From positions 186,001 through 250,000 of the forward strand of contig NZ_SNXB01000004.1 of assembly GCF_004362055.1 (NCBI RefSeq): a stretch of DNA of 64,000 nt, written 5' to 3'. Position numbers and translations under genes: made by a program. A model generated the notes under the pieces. It was not told where the DNA came from and did no database searches. It saw only the letters and a program-made list of their open reading frames with translations. Numbering within the stretch: the first letter of the stretch is position 1; each line of letters begins with the position of its first letter. The stretch comes from Flavobacterium sp. 245 (GTDB lineage: Bacteria > Bacteroidota > Bacteroidia > Flavobacteriales > Flavobacteriaceae). Positions 48,835 through 56,986 of the stretch are shown here, piece after piece.

Positions 48835-49113
48835 ATGAAAAAGAGTAGCCGCAAAGAATTGAATTGGGAACAAACCGAAAGACTTGTTTCTTTAGCTTTA
48901 GAAGAAAAAAATCCATTTGAAATTATAAAAAAAGAATTTGGATTAGCAGAAAAGGAAGTTCTGGAAATCATGAAAAAGAAGATGCCTGTAGAAAAATTTG
49001 AAATGTGGAAAAAGAAGGCAATTGCAAATAAACCTAAACCAAAGCCTGTCAAAATAGATGACTTTGATGAAGATTTGGACGGTAAATATTATATAAAAAA
49101 CAAGCTAGACTAA
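48835..49113 (+). CDS. DUF2805 / TIGR03643 family protein
   Basis: A 92-residue basic protein: ELNWEQTERLVSLALEEKNP, FEIIKKEFGLAEKEVLEIMK and FEMWKKKAIANKPKPKP. The helical start resembles a short helix-turn-helix, so a nucleic-acid role is possible but not shown. A strong terminator follows 3 bases after the stop. Confidence 0.8.
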   Translation: MKKSSRKELNWEQTERLVSLALEEKNPFEIIKKEFGLAEKEVLEIMKKKMPVEKFEMWKKKAIANKPKPKPVKIDDFDEDLDGKYYIKNKLD

Positions 49114-49116
49114 AAG

Positions 49117-49147
49117 AAAACTCCTGAAATTCAGGAGTTTTTTTTTA
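49117..49147 (+). terminator. Terminator after the DUF2805 gene
   Basis: Stem AAACTCCTGAA/TTCAGGAGTTT with a long T run. Confidence 0.9.
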
Positions 49148-49214
49148 TATTTATATAAAGTGTGTAACAATTTGATAATTTAGAAGTCAAATACACAAAA
49201 CTAAACGCGAACAA

Positions 49215-51074
49215 ATGAAAAAAATAATCTACACACTGGCTCTGGCTGTAACATTATGGAGCTGTAAAACCGGAAGTACATCAGGAGATGCAAAAAGCAA
49301 AACTGTAGATGTCAACATTAATCTTGTTGATGTAAAAGACGATAAAGTCTTGGTAACGGTAACACCTCCGGCAATCAAAACGGATGAAATTATTTACAGT
49401 ATTCCAAAAACAGTACCTGGCACTTATTCTACAGACAATTATGGTAAATATTCTGACGGTTTCAAAGCTTTTGATGCAAAAGGAAATGAATTAACCGTAA
49501 AAAGAATTGATGATAATTCATGGTCAATTTCGAATGCTAAAACGCTTAAAAAAATAACTTATTTAGTTGGCGACACTTTCGATACTGAAAAAGGAACCGG
49601 TTTTGGCAATGATGACGTATTTTCACCAGCGGGAACAAATATCAACGCCGGAGTAAACTTTATGGTTAATACGCACGGTTTTGTTGGTTACTTTCAAGAT
49701 AAGCTAGATGTTCCTTATAAAGTTACAATTACGCACCCTGAAACACTTTCGGGAGCAACTTCGATGACGGATGAAGATGCAAGCAAAACAAGCGATGTTT
49801 TTGTAACGCCTCGTTATGCTGTATTAGTTGAAAATCCAATCATGTATTCTAAGCCGGATTACACAACATTCAACGTAAATGGAATGGATATTTTAATTGC
49901 GGTGTATTCTCCAACAGGAAAATTTACTGCTGAAAGTATTACTCCGGAAATGAAAACGATGATGACGGCGCAGAAAAACTTTTTAGGCAAAATTAATTCG
50001 ACTAAAAAATATACTGTTTTATTGTATTTATCAAGCATGGCAAAAGATGATGCACATGGTTTTGGAGCTTTAGAACATCCTACTGCCACAACGGTTGTAT
50101 TGCCAGAATCTTTGCCAAAAGAAAAACTGGTAGAATCAATGAAAGATGTGGTTTCTCATGAATTTTTCCATATCGTAACACCGTTGACAATTCACTCAAA
50201 AGAGATTCAGTTTTTTGATTACAATGCGCCTAAAATGTCTGAACATTTATGGATGTATGAAGGTGTAACCGAATACTTTGCAAATCTTTTTCAAATCAAC
50301 CAAGGTTTGATCGACGAAGCTGAATTTTACACTCGTATTGCAGACAAAATTGAGCAATCAAAAAGTTTAAATGATACTATGTCATTTACTGTAATGAGCA
50401 AAAATGTTTTGCAGGAACCTTATAAAGATCAATATTTAAATGTGTACCAAAAAGGTGCTTTAATTGGAATGTGTATTGACATAATCATTAGAGAAAAAAG
50501 CAATGGCGAAAGAGGAATTCTTGATTTAATGCACAAATTATCGAACGAATATGGAATTGAAAAACCATTTAACGATGAGGAACTTTTTGCAAAAATCACA
50601 CAACTTACTTATCCTGAAGTTGGAGAATTCTTAACTAAATATGTTGCCGGAACTACACCAATTCCTTACGATGTTTATTTAGCAAAAGTAGGTGTAACAA
50701 AAGCAACCGAGAAAAAAGCTAGTCCAATTTTCCTTAAAGGCCAAACTCCTTATATCTCTGTAAATAAACAAACTCAAGAAATTTCTGTTCGTTCTGACAT
50801 TGAGCAAAATGATTTTTTCAAAAATCTTAATTTAAAAGGCGGAGATGTTATTGTTGCAATAAATGATAAACCATATTCTTTGGCTAATATTTACGATCTT
50901 ATTACCGAAAGTGAAAACTGGAAAGAAAATGATCCTATTACAGTAAAAATTAAACGTGCTGGAAAAGAAGAAACTATTAAAGGAACGGTAAAACTTCCTT
51001 ATGAAGAATCAGAAACATTTAAAGCTACTGATGCTTCAAAAGAAAAACTTAAAAATGCATGGTTAAAAGGATAA
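49215..51074 (+). CDS. M61 family metallopeptidase, lipoprotein
   Basis: A lipoprotein signal ends in TLWSC (Cys17). The N-terminal beta domain is followed by a gluzincin catalytic domain with His315, Glu316 and His319 in SHEFFHIVTP, and the third ligand Glu353 in YEGVTEYFANL. A PDZ domain lies at about 505-600 (DFFKNLNLKGGDVIVAINDKP). The family includes glycyl aminopeptidase-like enzymes. A surface or periplasmic peptidase is likely. It stands alone between two terminators. Confidence 0.92.
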   Translation: MKKIIYTLALAVTLWSCKTGSTSGDAKSKTVDVNINLVDVKDDKVLVTVTPPAIKTDEIIYSIPKTVPGTYSTDNYGKYSDGFKAFDAKGNELTVKRIDDNSWSISNAKTLKKITYLVGDTFDTEKGTGFGNDDVFSPAGTNINAGVNFMVNTHGFVGYFQDKLDVPYKVTITHPETLSGATSMTDEDASKTSDVFVTPRYAVLVENPIMYSKPDYTTFNVNGMDILIAVYSPTGKFTAESITPEMKTMMTAQKNFLGKINSTKKYTVLLYLSSMAKDDAHGFGALEHPTATTVVLPESLPKEKLVESMKDVVSHEFFHIVTPLTIHSKEIQFFDYNAPKMSEHLWMYEGVTEYFANLFQINQGLIDEAEFYTRIADKIEQSKSLNDTMSFTVMSKNVLQEPYKDQYLNVYQKGALIGMCIDIIIREKSNGERGILDLMHKLSNEYGIEKPFNDEELFAKITQLTYPEVGEFLTKYVAGTTPIPYDVYLAKVGVTKATEKKASPIFLKGQTPYISVNKQTQEISVRSDIEQNDFFKNLNLKGGDVIVAINDKPYSLANIYDLITESENWKENDPITVKIKRAGKEETIKGTVKLPYEESETFKATDASKEKLKNAWLKG

Positions 51075-51092
51075 TTACTTTTAACGACTATA

Positions 51093-51125
51093 AAAAAAAC
51101 CGACAAGTGATTGTCGGTTTTTTTT
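51093..51125. terminator. Terminator after the M61 gene
   Basis: Stem AAACCGACAA/TTGTCGGTTT around GTGA with A and T flanks. Confidence 0.9.
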
Positions 51126-51128
51126 ATG

Positions 51129-51216
51129 TCTTTGCGATGAACGAAGCAATCTCATCTTGAATATTTGATTTGATTAGAACTTATATTAGTGTGGCTGCTT
51201 CGTTCCTCGCAATGAC
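51129..51216. repeat. Interspersed inverted repeat, type E
   Basis: Imperfect 26-base arms (51129-51154 begins GTCTTTGCGATGAACGAAGC; the right arm at 51191-51216 is GCTGCTTCGTTCCTCGCAAT flanked by GTG/GAC) pair in about 20 positions. The core GCGAGGAACGAAGCA is a sequence I recall as dispersed in many genomes. It lies between convergent genes. Confidence 0.65.
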
Positions 51217-51235
51217 TTTGTGTTTAGATCTCTTC

Positions 51236-51679
51236 TTATTTCTTCACTGGAAACTTCCAAGCAAATTCATCTTTTTCATTAATAATTGCGCCAATTTCAA
51301 ACTTTACCACTTCATCAAATTCAGTTTGAAGAATGAACCAATTGTCTTCATTAAAGTAATTTTCAAAAGTGTCAAAAGTTTCCTGATTGTATTTTGTAAT
51401 ACCTTTTGTGGCTAAATCTTTTTTTACATCGGCAATTTTTCTTCCGATTATTTTGAATCCGAAAACTTCTAAATCATTGCTTGAAGCTACAAGATAACCT
51501 AATTTCAAATCCTCTTCTTCATAAAATGTCAATCTGATTTTATGTGAATTATATACAAAAATCACATTATCATCTTCGTCTTTGTAGTTTTTATCAGGTT
51601 TTCCAAAAACGGCTGTGACGTCGTTTTGTTTCATTCCGAAAAGCAGTTTATCGATTCCTGATTTTAGATTTATTTTCAT
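51236..51679 (-). CDS. Conserved hypothetical protein, BamE/SmpA-like N-terminus
   Basis: A 147-residue soluble protein without a signal peptide. The first part (LLFGMKQNDVTAVFGKPDKNY) has the pattern of SmpA/BamE-like or immunity-type proteins, but no assignment is safe. It contains two regular beta-rich stretches (VIFVYNSHKIRLTFYEEEDL and FILQTEFDEVVKFEIG). Confidence 0.65.
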   Translation of the reverse strand: MKINLKSGIDKLLFGMKQNDVTAVFGKPDKNYKDEDDNVIFVYNSHKIRLTFYEEEDLKLGYLVASSNDLEVFGFKIIGRKIADVKKDLATKGITKYNQETFDTFENYFNEDNWFILQTEFDEVVKFEIGAIINEKDEFAWKFPVKK

Positions 51680-51749
51680 AATATGTATCTTTTATTTGAG
51701 GCGCAAATTTCGTGAAGTTTTTTCAAACTCTGTTACGTTTGTCTTTTTA

Positions 51750-54083
51750 TTAATTTTGATAATTCTTCTTATTCGGTTTACTGCTCATATAAAACGTAAT
51801 TTTCCCACCATTCATAACATCGGAATGTTTCAAGAAAGGCTTAGAAAGTTCTTTTCCGTTTAAAAGCACTTTGCTCACAAAAACATTTTTATCTGATTGA
51901 TTTACGGTTTCAACCTCGAAGTTTTTTCCGTTTTCTAAATTAAAAACAGCATTCTTAACCAACGGACTTCCCAATGCATATTCATCAGAACCCGGAGCAA
52001 CAGGATAAAATCCTAAACTGCTGAAAATATACCAGGCACTCATTTGCCCAAAATCGTCATTTCCGCCTAAACCGTCTGCTCCATTTCGGTACATTTTTTT
52101 CAAAATCATTCTGATTTTGTCCTGTGCTTTCCAAGGCGAATTGGTCCAATTGTATAAATAAACTACGTGATGTGAAGGCTCATTTCCGTGAACATAATTC
52201 CCGATAATTCCGTCTCTTGTAATATCTTCTGTGTTTTCGAAATATTTATCCGGTAAATGCATATTAAATAATGAATCTAAACGGACTTTGAATTTGTCAT
52301 TTCCTCCCATCATTTTAATCATATCGGCAGGATCTTGCGGTACATATAAACTGTAATTCCACGAATTCCCTTCAATGAAACCTTGTCCGTGCGTATCTAA
52401 AGGGTCAAATTCTTTTTTGAAAGTTCCGTCATTTAATTTAGGACGCATAAAACCTGTCTTGGCATCATAAACGTTTTTATAATTTTTAGACCTTTCGATA
52501 AATTCATTATAAATTTCAGTTTTACCTAATTTCTTTGCCGCCTGCGCAATCGCCCAATCGTCATAAGCGTACTCTAAAGTTTTTGAAACCGAAGCACCGT
52601 TTTTATCTTCAGGAACATAACCCATTTTCATATAATATTCCAATCCATCATAATAAGGAACTTTTGCGGTATTCACACACGCCTGAAGCGCTTTTTCAGG
52701 ATCAAAACTGGTATTGCCTTTTACAATCGCATCAGCTACTACAGAAACCGAGTGATACCCAATCATACACCAATTTTCATTGGCATAATGTGACCATATT
52801 GGAAGCATTTTATGCACACTTTGATCTGAATGTGCTAACATCGAACTTACCATATCTGAGTTTCTAGTTGGCTGTACGATATTAAAAAATGGATGCAAAG
52901 CCCTGTAAGTATCCCACAAGGAATAACTAGTGTAATTTTTAAAGTTTTCTGCTTTATGTACATTCATATCGAGACCTTTGTAATTTCCATCAAGGTCCAT
53001 GTATTCTGTTGGGCCTAAAAAGGCATGATACATTGCAGTATAAAAATTCACATAATCTTCTTTTTGAATGGCTTCAATCTGAATTTTATTCAGTTCATTA
53101 TTCCAAATTTCCTGACTTTGTTTTTTTACTTTTTCAAAATCCCAGCCCGGAACTTCTTTCTTCATATTTTCTAAAGCTCCAGCCGAACTTACTGGCGATA
53201 AAGCCATTTTTATCTTGATTTTCTCGCCTTCTTCTGTATTAAAATCAAAAAATAATTTCAAATTTTGTCCTGCCATTTCTGGGAAATTCTTGGTTTGGTC
53301 AAATCTTCCCCAAAACCCTCTGTAGACGCTTTTTTCCTGCGCAGCCTGTCCGTAGCTTTTTATTGGTTTGCTGAAAGACATTGCAAAATAAACGGTTCTG
53401 GTTCTTGCCCAGCCGTTTGTCTGGCGATAACCCGTAATTAAAGTATCGTTTTCAACACGAACAAATGTCCAAACGTTTTTCTTGTCGTAGTTGTAAATTC
53501 CTGACGTTAAATCCAGAATAATATGCGCCTCATCTGACTTTGGAAAAGTATATTGATGCATTCCTACTCTTGTTGTTGCTGTAAGTTCTGCTTTAATTTT
53601 ATGATCTTCTAAAAAGACGCTGTAATAAGCGGGTGCTGCTTTTTCTGTTGTATGTGAAAACGCAGATCTGTAACCAGACAAAGGTTTTGAAGCCACGCCC
53701 GGATTTAACTGCAGTTTTCCAGTTGTTGGCATGATTAAAAAATCACCTAAATCGGAATGCCCTGTTCCGCTAAAATGTGTGTGGCTGAAACCTACAATTG
53801 TTTTATCTTCATATTGATAACCTGCACAGTATTTATAGACTTCACCGTTGTATTTTCCGTTTAAGCCGTAAGCAATCGTATCTGTTTCTGGACTCAGCTG
53901 AACGCTTCCGAAAGGTACTGTCGCTCCAGGATACGTGTGCCCCATTTTGGCCGTTCCTATCATTGGATCAACATATTGAATCAAGTTTCGTTTTTCGGGA
54001 ATTTTTTTCTGTGCATTTGAAATCGTACCAAGCATCAAAAATGAAAATCCAAAAAGAAAATTTTTGCAGTTTATTCTATTCAT
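51750..54083 (-). CDS. GH92 family alpha-mannosidase, secreted
   Basis: A signal peptide (NFLFGFSFLMLGTISNAQ) precedes the GH92 catalytic chain: QYVDPMIGTAKMGHTYPGAT, VPFGSVQLSPETDT, VGFSHTHFSGTGHSD and, in the C-terminal barrel, GLGGNDDFGQMSAWYIFSSLGFYP. These calcium-dependent enzymes remove alpha-1,2 or similar mannose from N-glycan type mannans. I set the start at 54083 (MNRINCKNF), since 32 further codons upstream lack a signal and are AT-rich. No SusCD pair is adjacent, so its glycan context is unknown. Confidence 0.93.
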   Translation of the reverse strand: MNRINCKNFLFGFSFLMLGTISNAQKKIPEKRNLIQYVDPMIGTAKMGHTYPGATVPFGSVQLSPETDTIAYGLNGKYNGEVYKYCAGYQYEDKTIVGFSHTHFSGTGHSDLGDFLIMPTTGKLQLNPGVASKPLSGYRSAFSHTTEKAAPAYYSVFLEDHKIKAELTATTRVGMHQYTFPKSDEAHIILDLTSGIYNYDKKNVWTFVRVENDTLITGYRQTNGWARTRTVYFAMSFSKPIKSYGQAAQEKSVYRGFWGRFDQTKNFPEMAGQNLKLFFDFNTEEGEKIKIKMALSPVSSAGALENMKKEVPGWDFEKVKKQSQEIWNNELNKIQIEAIQKEDYVNFYTAMYHAFLGPTEYMDLDGNYKGLDMNVHKAENFKNYTSYSLWDTYRALHPFFNIVQPTRNSDMVSSMLAHSDQSVHKMLPIWSHYANENWCMIGYHSVSVVADAIVKGNTSFDPEKALQACVNTAKVPYYDGLEYYMKMGYVPEDKNGASVSKTLEYAYDDWAIAQAAKKLGKTEIYNEFIERSKNYKNVYDAKTGFMRPKLNDGTFKKEFDPLDTHGQGFIEGNSWNYSLYVPQDPADMIKMMGGNDKFKVRLDSLFNMHLPDKYFENTEDITRDGIIGNYVHGNEPSHHVVYLYNWTNSPWKAQDKIRMILKKMYRNGADGLGGNDDFGQMSAWYIFSSLGFYPVAPGSDEYALGSPLVKNAVFNLENGKNFEVETVNQSDKNVFVSKVLLNGKELSKPFLKHSDVMNGGKITFYMSSKPNKKNYQN

Positions 54084-54211
54084 TGGGTATTTTTTAAAAT
54101 CATTATTTTTTTGTCTAAAACAAATCAGGTATTTACTAAAACGATTTACCTGTATTTTTAGTTTAGAAAAATACAACAAAATATGCTTTTAAAAAATATA
54201 ATTTTTTATGA

Positions 54212-54345
54212 GATTGCTGGATTGAAATCCAACCTTACAATATGGATTGGGCCGTTGGCTCTTTTTTATTTTGAATCTTTGTTTAGACTGGACTGAAGTC
54301 CAGCCCTACAATATGGTTCGAGCCGCTGGCTCTTTTTTGCTTTGC
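54212..54345. repeat. Two-copy direct repeat with internal palindromes, type F
   Basis: Copies at about 54216-54272 and 54286-54340 share a 71-base offset: GGATTGAAATCC or GGACTGAAGTCC, TACAATATGG, and a GAGCC-GGCTC hairpin followed by T runs. The hairpins could act as terminators for the downstream-facing gene. It fills the spacer between GH92 and GNAT genes. Confidence 0.75.
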
Positions 54346-54351
54346 TCTTTT

Positions 54352-54963
54352 TTATTTTAATTTCCTTTTTAGGTTTTCTTTTACCTCATCAAACCACTCG
54401 TTTTTAAGAATGCTTAAAACTATTGAATCACGTCTTAGGTTGTTTTCTCTTGTTGGCATGTTGCTTCTTAAAACACCTTCTACTTTACAGCCAATGCTTT
54501 TCATAGCCGCTATACTTCTTTCATTGTTATTATCTGCACGAAACTCAACTCTTTCTAAACCGAGTGTTTCAAAGGCAAACTGAAGCAGTAAAAATTTGCA
54601 ATGTTTATTCAAACCTGTTCCTCTAAAAGCCGAGCCGTACCAAGTATAACCTAACTGTAAAGTTTTAAATTCAAGATTTATATCGTAGAAACGTGTTGAA
54701 CCTGCGTATTTTTGAGACTTTTTATCAAAAACGATAAATGGAAATTCTTTCTCGTTTTCTCTGGCTTTAACTGCTTGCTGCATATAATTGATCAAATTTT
54801 CTTCTCCATCTGCGCCAACTAATGAGTATTTCCAAGTTTCTGGCTCGTTGATTGAAATATCCAGTAAATTTTCTACATCTGATTCTTGAAGCGGACGTAA
54901 CAAAACGAAATCATCTTCTAAAATAATTGGATCTGTGAAATTGAAATTTGATATTTTATTCAT
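54352..54963 (-). CDS. GNAT family N-acetyltransferase (RimJ/RimL type)
   Basis: A 203-residue protein of the RimJ/RimL branch: LRPLQESDVENLLDI, LGYTWYGSAFRGTGLNKHCK with the acetyl-CoA loop, and VEFRADNNNERSIAAMKSIG. Acetylates an amine substrate with acetyl-CoA; the substrate cannot be inferred. Repeat elements flank the gene on both sides. Confidence 0.85.
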   Translation of the reverse strand: MNKISNFNFTDPIILEDDFVLLRPLQESDVENLLDISINEPETWKYSLVGADGEENLINYMQQAVKARENEKEFPFIVFDKKSQKYAGSTRFYDINLEFKTLQLGYTWYGSAFRGTGLNKHCKFLLLQFAFETLGLERVEFRADNNNERSIAAMKSIGCKVEGVLRSNMPTRENNLRRDSIVLSILKNEWFDEVKENLKRKLK

Positions 54964-55000
54964 AATTTATTTTTGGTTGTAAATTCTTCTTTCCTTATAG

Positions 55001-55159
55001 GTAAAGTCCCTACGGGACAAATAATAAATTGATTTTTTTTTAATCTACCAATATAGTATCTCTACGAGATATTTATTCTAATTTGTTTACTCCTATAGGA
55101 GTAAAATATTGGTAGCAAAAAAAGCATTTTAATAAAAAAAGTCCCGTTAGGGACTTTAC
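55001..55159. repeat. Nested inverted-repeat element, type G
   Basis: Outer arms GTAAAGTCCCTACGGGAC (55001-55018) and 55141-55159 pair with one base indel. Within lie CTACCAATAT pairing with ATATTGGTAG, the palindrome TACTCCTATAGGAGTA (55088-55103) and ATCTCTACGAGAT. Four palindromes are nested in 159 bases, in the spacer before the GNAT gene. Confidence 0.82.
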
Positions 55160-55203
55160 ATTTTGCTATTATTTTCTATGGTCCATAATTTCTTTAAAAA
55201 AAA

Positions 55204-55560
55204 TTATTCGCTCATTTCATCGTAACGCTCTGGAACTTGTGGATCGTAAAGCGGACATTTGAATTCTTCCATTACAGAAACCAATTGATTCATAGTTTTG
55301 CCTTCGGTTCCGTAACAGTCAATTTTCACACTTTGAGAAGTTGTGATTACTTGAAAAGCACCTTTTCCAGCATTATTTTTCCAGCTGTTTTCGTCGACTC
55401 TTTCCCATTTTGAAAATACAGAATTGATTCGGTTGATGATTACGTCAACAGGAAGTGTTTCTAATCCGTCAACTTCCTCTTTTTCAAGAAGTGCTTCATA
55501 AACTTCGTGATGATTTAAATAAATCTCATCTAAATATCTCCAAAAAAGCAGTTCGTACAT
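55204..55560 (-). CDS. Conserved protein of unknown function
   Basis: A 118-residue acidic protein without a signal or membrane segment: LLFWRYLDEIYLNHHEVYEALL, VDVIINRINSVFSKWERVDEN, FQVITTSQSVKIDCYGTEGK. The C-terminal half has alternating beta-strand patterns. No family was recognised. Flanked by repeat elements G and H. Confidence 0.65.
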   Translation of the reverse strand: MYELLFWRYLDEIYLNHHEVYEALLEKEEVDGLETLPVDVIINRINSVFSKWERVDENSWKNNAGKGAFQVITTSQSVKIDCYGTEGKTMNQLVSVMEEFKCPLYDPQVPERYDEMSE

Positions 55561-55585
55561 AACAAGTTTTTTAACAATTATTTTT

Positions 55586-55646
55586 TGTAGAAGCGCACAG
55601 CAGTGCGTCTAACATAACGTAAGACGCACTGCTGTGCGCCTCTACA
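55586..55646. repeat. Strong inverted repeat, type H
   Basis: 25-base arms (55586-55610 and 55622-55646) pair with a single mismatch, core GCGCACAGCAGTGCGTCT, around 11 bases. It is the longest near-perfect GC-rich stem in the window, between purM and the 118-residue gene. Confidence 0.88.
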
Positions 55647-55654
55647 TTAAAATT

Positions 55655-56833
55655 TTAATATTCGAATGTTCCGTACTCGCTGGTAATAGTAAGCTTTTTA
55701 GCATCTGCGGCTTCTACTCTTCCAACTATCTGTGCATCAACATTGAATGATTTTGAAATCTCAATAATATCTTGTGCAATGTTTTCTGGAACATAGATCT
55801 CCATACGGTGACCACAGTTGAAAACCTGATACATTTCTTTCCAGTCCGTTTTTGATTGTTCCTGAATTAACTTGAACAATGGTGGCACCGGAAATAAATT
55901 GTCTTTTATAATGTGTAAATTTTGAACAAAATGAAGAATTTTAGTCTGCGCTCCTCCACTGCAGTGCACCATTCCGTGGATATCTGCTGGAGTATATTTA
56001 TCTAAAATTTTCTTAATAATTGGTGCATACGTTCTAGTTGGCGAAAGCACTAATTGACCCGCATTTATTGGGCTATTTTCTACTTCATCAGTTAAATTTA
56101 CCTGTCCTGAATAAATAAGTTCTTCGGGAACGGCTGCATCATAGCTTTCTGGATATTTTTTAGCCAAATATTTCCCGAAAACATCATGACGTGCAGATGT
56201 TAATCCGTTGCTTCCCATTCCGCCATTATAACCTTTCTCATAAGATGCTTGGCCAAAAGAAGCCAAACCAACAATTACGTCTCCAGCTTTAATGTTTGCA
56301 TTGTCAACAACATCAGAACGTTTCATTCTTGCCGTTACAGTAGAGTCAACAATTATTGTACGTACAACATCTCCAACATCGGCAGTTTCTCCACCTGTTG
56401 AATGAATTGTAACTCCAAAAGATTTTAATTCGTTGATTAATTCTTCTGTTCCATTAATGATTGCTGAAATAACTTCGGCAGGAATTAAATTTTTATTTCT
56501 CCCGATTGTTGATGATAGCAAGATATTATCTGTTGCTCCAACACATAATAAATCGTCAATATTCATGATTAAAGCATCTTGAGCGATTCCTTTCCAAACA
56601 GAAAGATCTCCTGTTTCTTTCCAATACATATAGGCTAATGACGATTTTGTACCAGCGCCGTCAGCATGCATAATTAAACAATGCTCCGAATCTTGGGTAA
56701 GATAATCAGGAACAATTTTACAAAATGCCTGAGGAAATAAACCTTTATCGATGTTTTTTATGGCGTTGTGTACGTCTTCTTTTGATGCCGAAACACCTCT
56801 TTGTGCGTACCTTTTGCTAGAATCTGAACTCAT
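55655..56833 (-). CDS. purM: Phosphoribosylformylglycinamidine cyclo-ligase, Bacteroidota type
   Basis: Purine synthesis step FGAM to AIR. The sequence has YAQRGVSASKEDVHNAI, LIMHADGAGTKSSLAYMYW, IAQDALIMNIDDLLCVGATD and STGGETADVGDVV, which fit the divergent PurM type of Bacteroidota. The start 56833 (MSSDSSKRY) gives 392 residues; the frame extends 26 codons upstream but across a promoter box. A TATCTTTG box lies 27 bases upstream. Confidence 0.88.
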   Translation of the reverse strand: MSSDSSKRYAQRGVSASKEDVHNAIKNIDKGLFPQAFCKIVPDYLTQDSEHCLIMHADGAGTKSSLAYMYWKETGDLSVWKGIAQDALIMNIDDLLCVGATDNILLSSTIGRNKNLIPAEVISAIINGTEELINELKSFGVTIHSTGGETADVGDVVRTIIVDSTVTARMKRSDVVDNANIKAGDVIVGLASFGQASYEKGYNGGMGSNGLTSARHDVFGKYLAKKYPESYDAAVPEELIYSGQVNLTDEVENSPINAGQLVLSPTRTYAPIIKKILDKYTPADIHGMVHCSGGAQTKILHFVQNLHIIKDNLFPVPPLFKLIQEQSKTDWKEMYQVFNCGHRMEIYVPENIAQDIIEISKSFNVDAQIVGRVEAADAKKLTITSEYGTFEY

Positions 56834-56859
56834 GAAACTTAGTTTGTGTTGATGTGGTG

Positions 56860-56867
56860 CAAAGATA
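56860..56867 (-). promoter_or_regulatory. Probable -7 box of purM
   Basis: TATCTTTG on the minus strand, 27 bases before the chosen start. It supports the shorter start. Confidence 0.5.
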
Positions 56868-56911
56868 ATCCCTTTTTTTAATTCTTTGATTGATTCGGAT
56901 GTTTGATTCAC

Positions 56912-56951
56912 AAAAAAAATCGACAGTAATTATTAAACTGCCGATTTTTTT
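56912..56951 (-). terminator. Terminator of the curli operon
   Basis: Stem AAAATCG-CAGT pairs with ACTG-CGATTTT with one mismatch, around AATTATTAA. T tracts follow on the minus strand. It ends the operon that finishes at 56987. Confidence 0.75.
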
Positions 56952-56986
56952 ACACTTAATTGTTTTGAAAACTATACTATTCTCTC

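Noticed and set aside
54084..54179. Longer start for the GH92 gene
   Set aside because: The 32 added residues would precede the signal peptide and are of spacer composition.
56834..56911. Longer start for purM
   Set aside because: The added codons overlap the TATCTTTG promoter box and the terminator of the previous operon.
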